Part shown: one piece after another, positions 45,693-55,456 of the stretch | Layout of the letters: each line of letters starts with the position of its first letter | Position numbering within the stretch: position 1 is the first letter of the stretch | NCBI GenBank assembly: GCA_009746045.1 | Contig: RPFO01000446.1 | Coordinates: 1-59,794 of the forward strand | Source of the DNA: Mesostigma viride | Taxonomy: Eukaryota > Streptophyta > Mesostigmatophyceae > Mesostigmatales > Mesostigmataceae | Direction of reading: 5' to 3' | DNA length: 59,794 nt | The notes under the pieces: generated by a model | The model's database searches: none | What the model saw: only the letters and a program-made list of their open reading frames with translations | Told to the model about the DNA's origin: nothing | Program-made: the position numbers and the translations under genes

Positions 45693-46574
45693 AGTTACGT
45701 TAAATAGTGCCGGAACCTTTTGCCGCCTGAGGCAAATCGGTCCGTAACACTATTTTGCCCGGAATAACCACTTCCGAGCACCCAAGTTAATTCGGCCGAA
45801 TTAACTTGGGTGCTCGGAAGTGGTTATTCCGGGCAAAATAGTGTTACGGACCGATTTGCCTCAGGCGGCAAAAGGTTCCGGCACTATTTAACGTAACTAA
45901 AACCTGGCCTCGTGGAGGGGGGACGAAGAGCCCGAGACATCCGCCTAGGCCGCTGAGCACGCACCACTAAATGCGCCGGAGCTGCCTCAGTGAGGATTCG
46001 AACCCCTGACCTCCAAGGTGCACGGGTTTTAGTTACGTTAAATAGTGCCGGAACCTTTTGCCGCCTGAGGCAAATCGGTCCGTAACACTATTTTGCCCGG
46101 AATAACCACTTCCGAGCACCCAAGTTAATTCGGCCGAATTAACTTGGGTGCTCGGAAGTGGTTATTCCGGGCAAAATAGTGTTACGGACCGATTTGCCTC
46201 AGGCGGCAAAAGGTTCCGGCACTATTTAACGTAACTAAAACCTGGCCTCGTGGAGGGGGGACGAAGAGCCCGAGACATCCGCCTAGGCCGCTGAGCACGC
46301 ACCACTAAATGCGCCGGAGCTGCCTCAGTGAGGATTCGAACCCCTGACCTCCAAGGTGCACGGGTTTTAGTTACGTTAAATAGTGCCGGAACCTTTTGCC
46401 GCCTGAGGCAAATCGGTCCGTAACACTATTTTGCCCGGAATAACCACTTCCGAGCACCCAAGTTAATTCGGCCGAATTAACTTGGGTGCTCGGAAGTGGT
46501 TATTCCGGGCAAAATAGTGTTACGGACCGATTTGCCTCAGGCGGCAAAAGGTTCCGGCACTATTTAACGTAACT
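45693..46574. mobile_element. 882 bp insertion: three 206 bp perfect palindromes in 338 bp tandem
   Basis: Palindromes lie at 45693-45898, 46031-46236 and 46369-46574 (centres in TTCGGCCGAA). Each arm is 103 bp and begins AGTTACGTTAAATAGTGCCG. Two identical 132 bp spacers separate them. The whole is flanked by the direct 5 bp repeat GCCTC (45688-45692 and 46575-46579), the mark of a transposition event. The inner palindromes are longer by GGTTTT/AAAACC. No coding capacity. It is best described as a fold-back/MITE-type element amplified in tandem. Confidence 0.85.
45899..46030 (-). other. Spacer with tRNA-like B box (copy 1; copy 2 at 46237-46368)
   Basis: On the minus strand it has an exact RNA polymerase III B box (GGTTCGAATCC) with a matching T-stem and CTGAGGC acceptor-like 3' strand. 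An A-box-like GTGCTCAGCGGC lies downstream in the same spacer, i.e. in permuted order. A complete tRNA fold cannot be drawn, so I call tRNA-derived sequence only. Confidence 0.4.
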
Positions 46575-47408
46575 GCCTCTGCCATCAACTCTTCGTACGT
46601 TTTTTCTGGCTGACCGCACGGTAAGGCTGGTGCGTGAGTTGGTGCGTTGGGTGGGAGCTCGTCCCCTCCCGCCCGGCCCCGGTTGTGCAACTGGTTCGCC
46701 GACCGCGGCCTGGCCAACAACACGGCCGGCCTCTCTGGACACAGTCCCAGACGCGGATCCACGGGGAAACCGAACTGGAGTTTCTTCTTCGCCTTTCCCT
46801 GCACGTAAGCACATGCCAATTAACATGAATACGGAAGGGTCGTGTGAGAAATCAATGAAGCCATGGACTGATGCAAAAAAACTTATGTAGAAATATATTA
46901 AGGTACTTATAAAACTCGTTTATTGAAAATGAAATTTACCGGCCGAATGTACCGTTGGAGCGTGGAAGGGCATCCTTGGTCGATCGAAGATATCCGTCAA
47001 TGCGGTCAACGGTGCGGTCGATGTCCCTGGCGGCGCCTCAACATCGACCACCTCAGTCGGGCGCATCAATCCGGCAAACGCCGGCCCTCCACCTGAGACT
47101 TTCGGCGGACCCTCCACGTTACGAGCCTCCAATACCCTCTTCTGCAGTGGGGTGCTCGCAACAAAATCCGTGTCAGCCGACGGCTCCGGATCGTCATCCT
47201 CATTCAGCAGTATCGTGTTCGGGCATTGCTCCATCCCCGTCGAGCGGGGGGCAAAGTCATCACAACCGTCCTTCCTGACGACGGTACGGGATCGTCACCC
47301 AGACCCAAAGAAACCGAGGCGAGGGCGGGGGTCCCCTCAACCGGGGGTCCCCATGAATCCTGACGAGGCCTCATTCCCATCTGTCGGACACGACCGCCTC
47401 CCGTAAAT

Positions 47409-47745
47409 CGGGAACGCCCGCCGGCGCTACCAGTAACAGGCCGCGAGCCTGCTTCCTGCTGGCGATCCCCATCCTCATCACAGATACGCCCGCCGGCGTT
47501 ACCAGTAACAGGCTGCGAGCCTCCTTCCTGCTGGCGATCCCCCTCCTCATCACAGATACGCCCGCCGGCGTTTCCAGTAACAGGCCGCGAGCCTCCTTCC
47601 TGCTGGCGATCCCCCTCCTCATCACAGATACGCCCGCCGGCGTTTCCAGTAACAGGCCGCGAGCCTCCCTCCCGCTGGCGATCCCCCTCCTCGTCACAGA
47701 TACGCCCGCCGGCGTTTCCAACGACAGGCCTCGAGTCTCCTTCAC
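47409..47745 (-). repeat. 72 bp coding tandem repeat, ~5 copies
   Basis: CAGATACGCCCGCCGGCG recurs every 72 bases (47481, 47553, 47625, 47697). It encodes a 24-residue unit (GGRICDEEGDRQQEGGSRPV...). The unit carries GAAACGCCGGCGGGCG on the coding strand, the core of the intron motif of this gene block in opposite orientation. Confidence 0.85.
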
Positions 47746-47959
47746 CAGCACGCTGGCGCTTACCTCCCCCCCTGTTGTCTTCATCCCCCCCCATTGTCTC
47801 ATCACGAGCCTCCATCACCCCGACTGCGCTTTTTCCCTCCCCTTCCATCTCCTCCCCCGTCCCTCTCCCCCTCCCCCTCCTCCCTCTCCCCATCCCCATC
47901 CCCTTTCTCCCCCTCCGCCTGCCCCTCACCCATCCCGGGCGGGTGCCCCTCAGCAATAT

Positions 47960-48060
47960 CCTCCTCCTCGTCCTCCTCGTCCTCCTCGTCCTCCTCGTCC
48001 TCCTCGTCCTCCTCATCCTCCTCCTTCTCATCCTCATCCTCATCCCCTCCCCTTCCTCCT
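47960..48060 (-). repeat. GA-rich low-complexity coding tract
   Basis: CTC/TCC triplets give a run of charged residues (RRTRRTRR or acidic, depending on frame) in the last exon of the large gene. Such tracts slip easily and may hide another frame break. Confidence 0.7.
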
Positions 48061-49681
48061 CCCCCTCTTCCCCCTTCTCCGAATCATCATCCTCATCAGA
48101 CGAAGAATCGTCGTCGGAAAAGTAGAGGCCTTCCCACCCATCTTCAACAAGCCAATATTTGATAAGGCGGACCAGGCGCTTCCACCGGCGGATATGGGCG
48201 GGCTCCCCGAACACCAGCAGAACTCTGCAGGGTCCCCTAAAAAGGGCGTTGGTCATCTTGTCAACCACATCCCACACGACCGGGCTCAAATGCGAGGAGG
48301 GTTTGGGAATTGCTCTCCTCCGGAATGCAGTCTGGTCCCACTTGCGCAGGTTCCTCCACTTCTCGTTGCTGTCAGCTGCCAGGTCCAGCACAGCAAACGC
48401 CTGGTCCTCAGCGACCGAGGAATTTTGTAACCCCGTGCACAACTCGTCCACCACCTTCGTCACCACCAGATCCTTTCTTTTTTCGTTTTCCTTCCATGTC
48501 ATTGTCCTGTATGCGATCCAGTCGGATCCCATCCTCACCCCCTTCCAATCGCTGTAGGCTTCCAACCTGTCCCGCCACCCCTTCTTGGCCTTGGTAGTCC
48601 CCTCCTCCGCCTCCTCGACCTCCCTCGACCTCCGCCGCCGCCTCCTGTGGCACACCCAGCAGATGTTTGGTCTTCACCCCCAAATCGTCATACAAATGAC
48701 GGGGGTGGGAAGCGAGCAGCCCTCTCGGGAACTTCCAGTCCTTCTGGTCGACCACTTTCCTTTTAGCCGGCGGAAGGTCCCTCAGCGTGAGAATGATCGC
48801 CCTCATGGCCGTGACGACCACCCGCCAAAAGTCTCTGGTCAGGCGGCAGTCGGCGATGAACTTGTCGAGGTCCGTGGCGAAGGTGCCCTTCAGCTTCACG
48901 CCAAACACGTGCTCCCTCACCAATACGGGGTCGAAAGTCCCGTTAGTTGTTTGCGCGGCCATCAGCTCGGGGTTCTCCAGGAACTTGATGTGGGCGAATT
49001 GCTTTGCCGCCTCTATCAAATTCTTGGCGACTTCCATTATTTTTATCAGGTTGCTGGGAGGGGCCTCACAGGACATGATCGGCGCTTGGATCAGGCTGTC
49101 GAAGTACTGGAAACTCGCAAGTTCCCGATGCGCGGTGAAAATGGACAGTTCGTGCGCCTTGTCTTTAGGGCGCGTGTCAAGGAAGTCTTGCCGAGCCGCG
49201 ATATCCTGTGCGATCGCCGGCTTGCCGTCGACAGCGGGCTTCAAAGGGTCCTCACACCAGAACAGCCAGCGCTGCATGAAGTTCTTCTGGTCCGGCCCCC
49301 ACTTGTCCGTCTCTTCAGCCCCTCCTGCCTTGTCGCCTGCGCCGTCCCCTTCGGCCTTGGCTTGCTCTCCTTTCTGCCAAAAGGGCTTCACAATCGCCCA
49401 GATCTTGCCGTACAGAGGAGTTGGGAGAGACACGCCCTTCCCTCTCTTGACGGGTCCATATGCCTGGTAGGCCCGGTGCACATCCCCCAGCGCTGAGCCC
49501 CACGTTGCCTTGGCTTGGGCTGTGTCCTCGGCGTTCATGGCGTTCCCGAGCTGCCTGACAACTTCGATCATCTTGCCGACTTGTTCGGTAACCTGCATCC
49601 CGTAGGGCAACAACGCGCAGAGACACATCGACAGTCCTCCCAAATAAGCACAACTCAACTGAGAACAAGAATACGACTGAC

Positions 49682-49847
49682 AGAAACGCCGGCGGTCGCA
49701 TCTTGACCAAAATATGGCATGCTAAGGTGGAACATGAAAACCCCTTATAGAAACGCCGGCGGTCGCATCTTGACCGAACTAATGGCATACTGAAATTAAC
49801 ACAAGAAAACCACTTATAGAAACGCCGGCGGTCGCAACCTGGCTTAC
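49682..49847 (-). repeat. Three ~68 bp copies of a motif unit inside one intron
   Basis: The intron between exons ending at 49848 and starting at 49592 holds three motif copies starting at 49682, 49749 and 49818 (plus-strand reading AGAAACGCCGGCGGTCGCA). Each is followed by similar sequence (GGCATRCT..., ACTTATAG). The donor site GTAAGCC lies directly before the copy nearest the upstream exon. Confidence 0.8.
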
Positions 49848-51032
49848 CTTCTGTTCACGGATCTGCCACCAGGTCGGCAGGATGGTCTCACCCTTGAGCA
49901 TCTGCACGTCCACCCCCCCGAAATTCGTCCAATCAGTTGCCCACTCCTCCAGCTTCGCCGCGGCCACGGTCTTCGTGACCTCCTGCTCCTTCCCTCCCCG
50001 CGCAACGACCCTGAGCTTTTCCGCCTTCATGAAACCATTCAGCATTGCCTGGTACCACACAGATCTTTGGTCCACCGTCATATTGGGTGACCAGTTCGAA
50101 TTTCACCGATTTGATGAGTGTGGTAAAGTGGTTCCCGTCCAGCACGAGAAAGCCGCAAATGGCTGGCGGCAACGGTGGCTTCTTCTCGATGGAGCCATCT
50201 CCCAGGCGGACTTGCACAAACTGTCCAAAAGCGCGGCCTTTCTCACGTCCACGGGCTTAAGATCGTCCAGCAAATCGGCCCGTCCTGTCAGAACCGCGGT
50301 GGAAGCAGCTTCGGCCATTCCCTTGGCCGAGCTCGTTCGCAGGTAGATATCAATCTCTTTGTCAGTCATTGCGCGAGCGTAGCCAGCCTTCATTGTCCGT
50401 GCCCCCCCCATCTCCCCGAAGAGTTGCGCGAGCTGACGCTGGGTGCCTTCCTTTTTCATCCAGTCATGAAAAGTGTTGGGGCACCGGTCAGCCAAAAACT
50501 GGAACGAGTACCGCCACACAGGAATCACCAGCTTGTCGTGGCCGTAGTCGGACTCCGAGTTTGCAAAAATGGTGGCGTTCTGCTCGGCTCTAGACAGATG
50601 CAAGTCTCGTGCGAGGAGCTTCTGAGGCCCCACGAACAGGTTCCTTGTCCACACCCGATTTCGATGCACCAAGGCTTTGGACATCTCATCGAGGTCCCGA
50701 GGCTGAACGGCAAGCTGCTTCCGCAACCGTTTGCCCTTCGCGATCTCATCGTTCACATCCAGGATGTCATCATCATCCTGCGACACCGGGGACTTCTCCC
50801 ATTTCTCAAGCAGAGACACGGGAGCATCCGCAACCTCCACCTCCTTTCCTTTCCCCTTTCCCTTCAGCGCCTTCCCCTTGTAGGTCGCAAGTGCTTCGGA
50901 GAGTCCCTTCTGGTGTTCGTCGACGGCAGCAGTCCACGTACTATCTATTTTCATGTTCTCGCGGCGCGCGTGCTGGTCGAGGCTGATTGAGTACAGGATG
51001 GCCGCGTGGGTCGCCCTCTCGGCCTGCACGTA

Positions 51033-51480
51033 CTGCAGTGATGCGAAAAAATCAGGAAAGCATAACCAAAAGGAATAAAGTAAATGTCGATTGAGAAACG
51101 CCGGCCGTCGCAACCTACATGAAACCTGAACCTCAACATCAAAGCCCCCCTCACAACAGAGGTATACTTACCTCGTTCCCCTTAACAATGATATGAAAAA
51201 ATCAGGAAAGCATAACCGAAAGGAATAAAGTAAATGTCACACTTGAGAAACGCCGGCCGTCGCAACCTAGATGAAACCTAAACCTCAAGATCAGAGCCCC
51301 CTCACAACAGAGGTACACTTGGCTCATTTCCCTCAACGATGCGAAATCAGGAAAGGAAGTAAGTGTTAGTCAAAAGGAAGTAAGTGTCACACTTAAGAAA
51401 CGCCGGCCGTCGCAACCTACATGAAACGTGGACCTCAAGAACAAAGCCCCCCTCACAACAGAGGTAGACTTACCTCATTC
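51033..51480 (-). repeat. Intron segment triplicated (~150 bp units) with exon-end copies
   Basis: Between exons ending 51474 and starting 51032 there are three units. Each contains an exon-end-like GGAAYGAG, (G)TAAGT-like donor, CCTCTGTTGTGAGGGGG, the motif (51094, 51246, 51396) and a TTACTTYATTCC/TTTCCTGATTT end. So the intron was tandemly duplicated together with a few exon bases. Only the outermost donor and acceptor give an open frame. Confidence 0.8.
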
Positions 51481-53381
51481 CCCTCAACCGCTGCTGCTTC
51501 AGCCGCTTTCTTCGACCCCTTCGCGATCTTCGGAGACTTGTCCCGGCGGGCATCGTGTTCCTTCAACATCTTGATCAGAGTCTTGGCGTCCTTCTCCGTC
51601 ACCGTCAACAGTTTACACTTCCTCTCCTTCCCTTTGCCCTCGAACAGGTTCTCCTGCATCCACTTTATCAAGGCCTTGGCGCTCGGGATCTCCTCAGGCT
51701 GTGTGGCGCCATCGGGCGGCACGCATTCTTCACGATCAACTCAGCGACTTGATGGAGAGTCATCATCTGGTTCCGTACCTCAGGTGGGGCTGTTTCCGTT
51801 CTCACCTCGGCCACAACCCACTTTGCCAACTTCTCAGTTTATAAGCATCCGCTTGCTCCTTAAAGCGTGTCATTTTCGCAGTATCGCCGTCGCTTCCACC
51901 CGCCCTCTGACACAGGCTCACCGACAGCGATAGCCCCCTCTCCCTGGAGATTTGCCCCACCCTGACGACCGGCTTCCTGCAAGAACATTATCAACGGAAG
52001 ATTTTTAATGTAAGAAAAGTGTAGAGAAACGCCGGCCGTCGTAACTCTGTCCATTGAGGACGAACCTAAACTTTCGATTACTAAGTCAACGGTAACTTAC
52101 CCTTCCCCCCTCTGCAGTGGAACCACCGTAAGATCCACTTCCCCTCCTGTCACCGCCCTCTTGCTGCTCGAACGGACTTCCCTGTAAAAATAGCAAACGC
52201 GATTGTCCATTCACAAGAAAAAAATTACTACAAAAATAAACAAGGATATACGCACGCAAACCTTTTCAATACAAGTAAACCGGAGAGGAATCTGACGCAC
52301 TCATGTACCTGGGTGCTTCCCGCCATTGAGCGGGCTTCTCTTGCACCACATCCTCTTGCCGGCCCTGCGAACATTTCAACGGAAAGTAAAAATCCGCTTA
52401 GTTGTCGGAAATGACATGTCTGGCGAATATTGCAAAAAAATGCGTATTGTATTTCACGACATCAATTTAATGGGCGGAGACTTACGAAGATCGGCCCGCC
52501 ACCTTCCAAATTGCCCAGCGTCATATCGAAAACATCGAGGACTTCCCCTCCATCGACCCCCTTCCCCCTTCCCCTCTGCCGCGGCGGGGGCATATCGCCC
52601 GTCGCGACCGGCTTGGAAGTCGCGGGGGGATCCCTTGCGGTTGAGGGCACTGCGGCCGACTCGTGCACACTCTCCCCCTCTTTTGGGCTACTGCGGCAGG
52701 CGCGGCATGGGAGGGCGCGGCGGCTACTGTCTCTGGCGCATTCTGAGCCAACCGACGCAACCTTAGCTCCTGCTGGAGCAGGGTTTCGAAACGAGGCATG
52801 AATGTGCGCTTGGAGGTATAAGGCACCTTGGCGACTTCAGGTTTGTCATTAAGGATGTCTTGGTACAGCGCGAATTGCTGTTCACGAGTGCCATTCGCGA
52901 GTCGCTCAAACCGCTCAATCTGAATCCGCTTAACCGGATCGTCCACCATCTCAAGACCACCGTGGTACTCATCCTTCCCAGTGACCGCGGCAAAGCTGAC
53001 ACCAGATTCCACCATTGGGGGCGGCGTGCCCTCCCTTGCACGCTTGTGAGGAGGCTGTTGTGGGAGGCGCCTTGGGCCTGAACTGGTTGCCCTTCTGACC
53101 CTTCCCCCCTAGGGGGAGAGTCGCCGACCACCTGCGATGTAGGGCCGCCCTTTTCCATCTGCAACAACAAAACAAAAAAATTGGAAAAAACATACGAGTC
53201 AGCAGGAAGATGCGCCCCACGTCGCAACTCAATACAAAAAATGCATCATTATGTCAAGGTACAAACAACGTTATAATTCAGAATGAACAGAGATTCATAA
53301 CAAGAGAACGACGCACTAAAAGATGCGACCGCCGTCGCAACTTTCGTCAATTCACTCTCTATACAAACAACTCTATGTCCC

Positions 53382-53690
53382 TCATAAAGAATCATTGGCA
53401 AGGAAATGCAAAAAAATTCCGTTACCACTCCGTCGACCCATAAGTGGTTCGCGAATGGGAAATCGCTGCTGATTTTCGGTCGAGCCCTTCACGGTATTTT
53501 CGAAATCTCGAGGCAAGGTTGCGCGGAAGAGGGCCCCCTCAATCATGCGTGCGATCGGACTGGCCATGGAAACGGATACCTGGTTCCTGGACTGCCTTGC
53601 ACGGTCAACCATCTTGAAACTTCCCCGGAGAAGGAAATCAGACGTCAGACGGTTGAATATGCGAACGTCAAGATTTGACCAACCCATCAT
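53382..53690 (-). CDS. Short unrecognised frame, probably the frame-shifted end of the preceding gene
   Basis: 102 codons (SNLDVRIFNRLTSDFLLRGS, IARMIEGALFRATLPRDFEN). Its ATG overlaps the TGA of the gene upstream (ATGATG). In a eukaryotic context this is better read as one gene with a one-base frame change than as two genes. Confidence 0.4.
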   Translation of the reverse strand: MMGWSNLDVRIFNRLTSDFLLRGSFKMVDRARQSRNQVSVSMASPIARMIEGALFRATLPRDFENTVKGSTENQQRFPIREPLMGRRSGNGIFLHFLANDSL

Positions 53691-54112
53691 CCATTCACCA
53701 CCTTCTCCGCGGCATCATGGAAGACCTGCCTCTCATCCGCCACTCCTCGAGACCCAAACACACAATCGGCCGTGTTATCGTCGTGCCTCTTAAGGCGAAT
53801 GTTCACGTCCTCTTTGTCATCATCCATTTCCGACAGCCGAATTACAGCCCTTTTGGCTCCGTCCACTCCATCCTCAAGAAGGACGTCCATCTGCGCCCCT
53901 CCCACACAATTGTTGTCAACGTATTGTTGCAAATGACGGGAAATCATGTCCTTTCCAAAAGCTACGATGTGTTCCCCACACAGACCCATGTCGGTAATTG
54001 ACAGCTTTTTACATTTCCTATCCCGGCACTTCTTTTCGGGATCCTTCTCAAAAATCCGGAAAACAGCGTCCTGATATGGACGTCCCCTTATGTCGACCGT
54101 CAGACTGGACAT
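53687..54112 (-). CDS. Small protein with C-x4-C-x10-C-x2-H motif, 141 aa
   Basis: ATG 54112 directly follows GGTTTCGCAG. Residues ~33-55 read KCRDRKCKKLSITDMGLCGE followed by H, i.e. C-x4-C-x10-C-x2-H, the same spacing as in the neighbouring gene at 54391-55257. The spacing resembles, but is shorter than, the EsV-1-7 repeat of brown algae and their viruses (C-x4-C-x16-C-x2-H). The rest is acidic (DVLLEDGVDGAKRAVIRLSE). Probably zinc-binding; function unknown. Motif copies at 54227 and 54365 lie in its leader. Confidence 0.6.
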   Translation of the reverse strand: MSSLTVDIRGRPYQDAVFRIFEKDPEKKCRDRKCKKLSITDMGLCGEHIVAFGKDMISRHLQQYVDNNCVGGAQMDVLLEDGVDGAKRAVIRLSEMDDDKEDVNIRLKRHDDNTADCVFGSRGVADERQVFHDAAEKVVNG

Positions 54113-54390
54113 CTGCGAAACCAGAACATACCGGCCGCGAGTAGTTTATATTATTAAAAAAAACTGGCATTTATTAAGTCATCTTCATCTATTTATGCGA
54201 GCTAAAATTTGAAGAAAATGCAACAAAGAAACGCCCTGGGGCGCAACTTCCTCAACAACCACTTTCTACGTACAAACGAATGGCAATCACATCGACTACG
54301 ATTGTCACTACATACGAATGTCCAGACAATATAATGTGTATGTAGAGGGGGGGCATTCAACCAGAGAAACGCCGGCGGGCGCAACTCATA

Positions 54391-55257
54391 TCAATATAGA
54401 CTGTCCCGCGACTCGTTCCACTCTCTGCAGGTTTTGCAACAACCGATCGAGCGAACTCTCGGAACCTCTTTCGCCGCCATTTCATCGACACGAGCGAACA
54501 TCTCTTCTTTGGCGGCCACCAACTTTGCCTCCTTGTTGCCGGTGTCAGGATAGATTTCGGACCTCCTCGTCTTCATCGGGGCCACTCTCTCCAAATACTC
54601 TGCACACAGAGAATCCTGCTCCTCCTCCACAATCGCCTTCACGCCGGATACAATCGCTTTGGCTTTTGTTTCCACGCGAAAATCGAACTCTCGTTGAGTT
54701 ATCAGCGGAATGTCGGCGAGTGCAAAACACATACGCCGATAAAGTTCGCTTACATCCGTGTCACGCGAGTCGGCAAAAGGTGTCGTCATCAAAAAGCATC
54801 TCAAGCTACTCCAACCATTTTCTTGGGCGCCGGCAACGTAGCCTCCCTTTGCCAAGTCCGCACCTGTCGCGGAGTCTTTGACTATCCAATCTTCAAGGAA
54901 GTACTCGTCTCCCCTGGTGAAATCAAAATTTACACCCACGACCTCTCCGACAGTCATGTCCAGGCGAAGTCGCAGGGCCCCCCCCGCCAATCCAGGTCCG
55001 AGGGCGCCCGCCATTCCAAGTCCGCGACTGAGGGCATTTTCGATGTGACGAGAATGTTCTTCGTGCTTTCGGCAATACAAGTCAAATCCGAGAGCGGTTT
55101 TCTTGCAAGTGGACACATCACACTTGCGCGGCGCCCCTATTGAGCGAGCAACACTCTGAATGACAGTGGCAACCGCTTGGTGTTGTTGAAGTCGTTGCCA
55201 ATCCTCCATCAGGAGGTGACTAGACGAATCGGACGAATCTTCCGTCGAACCGGACAT
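54391..55257 (-). CDS. Protein with C-x4-C-x10-C-x2-H motif, 288 aa
   Basis: I chose ATG 55257 (MSGSTEDSSDSSSHLL), which follows AACTTGTCGCAG, over an upstream in-frame ATG because the upstream part is polypyrimidine DNA. A Ser-rich N-terminus is followed by VATVIQSVARSIGAP, then KCDVSTCKKTALGFDLYCRK-H (about residues 47-67). After that come a mixed alpha/beta-looking region (VGEVVGVNFDFTRGDEYFLE, DVSELYRRMCFALADIPLIT) and a C-terminal helix-rich part (KAIVSGVKAIVEEEQDSLCA). The frame is intact. Zinc binding is likely; no family is recognised beyond the cysteine motif. Confidence 0.65.
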   Translation of the reverse strand: MSGSTEDSSDSSSHLLMEDWQRLQQHQAVATVIQSVARSIGAPRKCDVSTCKKTALGFDLYCRKHEEHSRHIENALSRGLGMAGALGPGLAGGALRLRLDMTVGEVVGVNFDFTRGDEYFLEDWIVKDSATGADLAKGGYVAGAQENGWSSLRCFLMTTPFADSRDTDVSELYRRMCFALADIPLITQREFDFRVETKAKAIVSGVKAIVEEEQDSLCAEYLERVAPMKTRRSEIYPDTGNKEAKLVAAKEEMFARVDEMAAKEVPRVRSIGCCKTCREWNESRDSLY

Positions 55258-55285
55258 CTGCGACAAGTTACGATAACATACCGGC
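55258..55285 (-). promoter_or_regulatory. Conserved leader GGCCGGTATGTT...CGCAG before the ATG
   Basis: On the minus strand GGCCGGTATGTT, 9-15 bases and TCGCAG-ATGTCC are shared with the leader of the gene starting at 54112. It reads as a donor (GTATGTT) and acceptor (CAG) only 19-24 bases apart, or as a conserved promoter/start element. Confidence 0.45.
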
Positions 55286-55314
55286 CCCGGAAAATAAAAT
55301 TCAAAAAACGTTTT

Positions 55315-55456
55315 GGAACTCTCCCTCTCCCTCTCCCTCCCCTTCACCTCTCCCTTCCCTTCTCCCTCTCCCCCTCTCCCTCTCCTCCCTCTCCTCTCTC
55401 CTCTCCCTCTCCCTCCCTTCCTCCTCCCTCCCTCCCCTCCTCCTCCATCCCTCTTA
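55315..55456. repeat. Polypyrimidine (CCTCTC) tract
   Basis: Almost pure C/T on the plus strand, immediately before the TTACGC satellite. Confidence 0.9.

Larger units (their letters stand above)
45213..46819 (-). pseudogene. Unrecognised ~240 aa gene split by a palindromic insertion
   Basis: The minus-strand frame 46819-46575 (containing KKLQFGFPVDPRLGL, PEKTYEELMAEA) and the frame 45692-45213 (with AQGQKAKRRGGGRRG, KWVDEVCINWEHKYPKKEDF, FRWFDEGHDLGW) join into one continuous frame if the 882 bp insertion and one 5 bp target duplication are taken out. The 3' part has a strong protein-like composition but no family I recognise. The start may be an exon boundary (GTGCAG just before GGAAAGG near 46800) rather than the ATG at 46819. 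Confidence 0.65.
46920..53158 (-). pseudogene. Large unrecognised multi-exon gene with several frame breaks
   Basis: Exons by GT-AG sites (minus): 53158-52486, 52364-52309, 52182-52101, 51976-51474, 51032-49848, 49592-46920. The start ATG follows TTGTTGTTGCAG directly. The stop TAA (46920-46922) overlaps AATAAA. Protein-like segments include RIQIERFERLANGTREQQFA, LLTVTEKDAKTLIKMLKEHD, YGHDKLVIPVWRYSFQFLAD, PPAICGFLVLDGNHFTTLIK, AKQFAHIKFLENPELMAAQT and VDKMTNALFRGPCRVLLVFG, then an acidic/arginine-rich tail with a 24-residue repeat. Continuity needs about eight single-base frame changes (near 53040, 52690, 51850, 51730, 50240, 50070, 48620, 47260). The full protein would exceed 1500 aa. I do not recognise it; a mobile-element or viral origin is an inference. 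Decay or base-call errors could explain the breaks. Confidence 0.5.

Noticed and set aside
45693-46574. CRISPR-like array (regular repeats and spacers)
   Set aside because: Repeats are 206 bp palindromes, the spacers are identical to each other, and the target duplication shows transposition in a eukaryotic genome.
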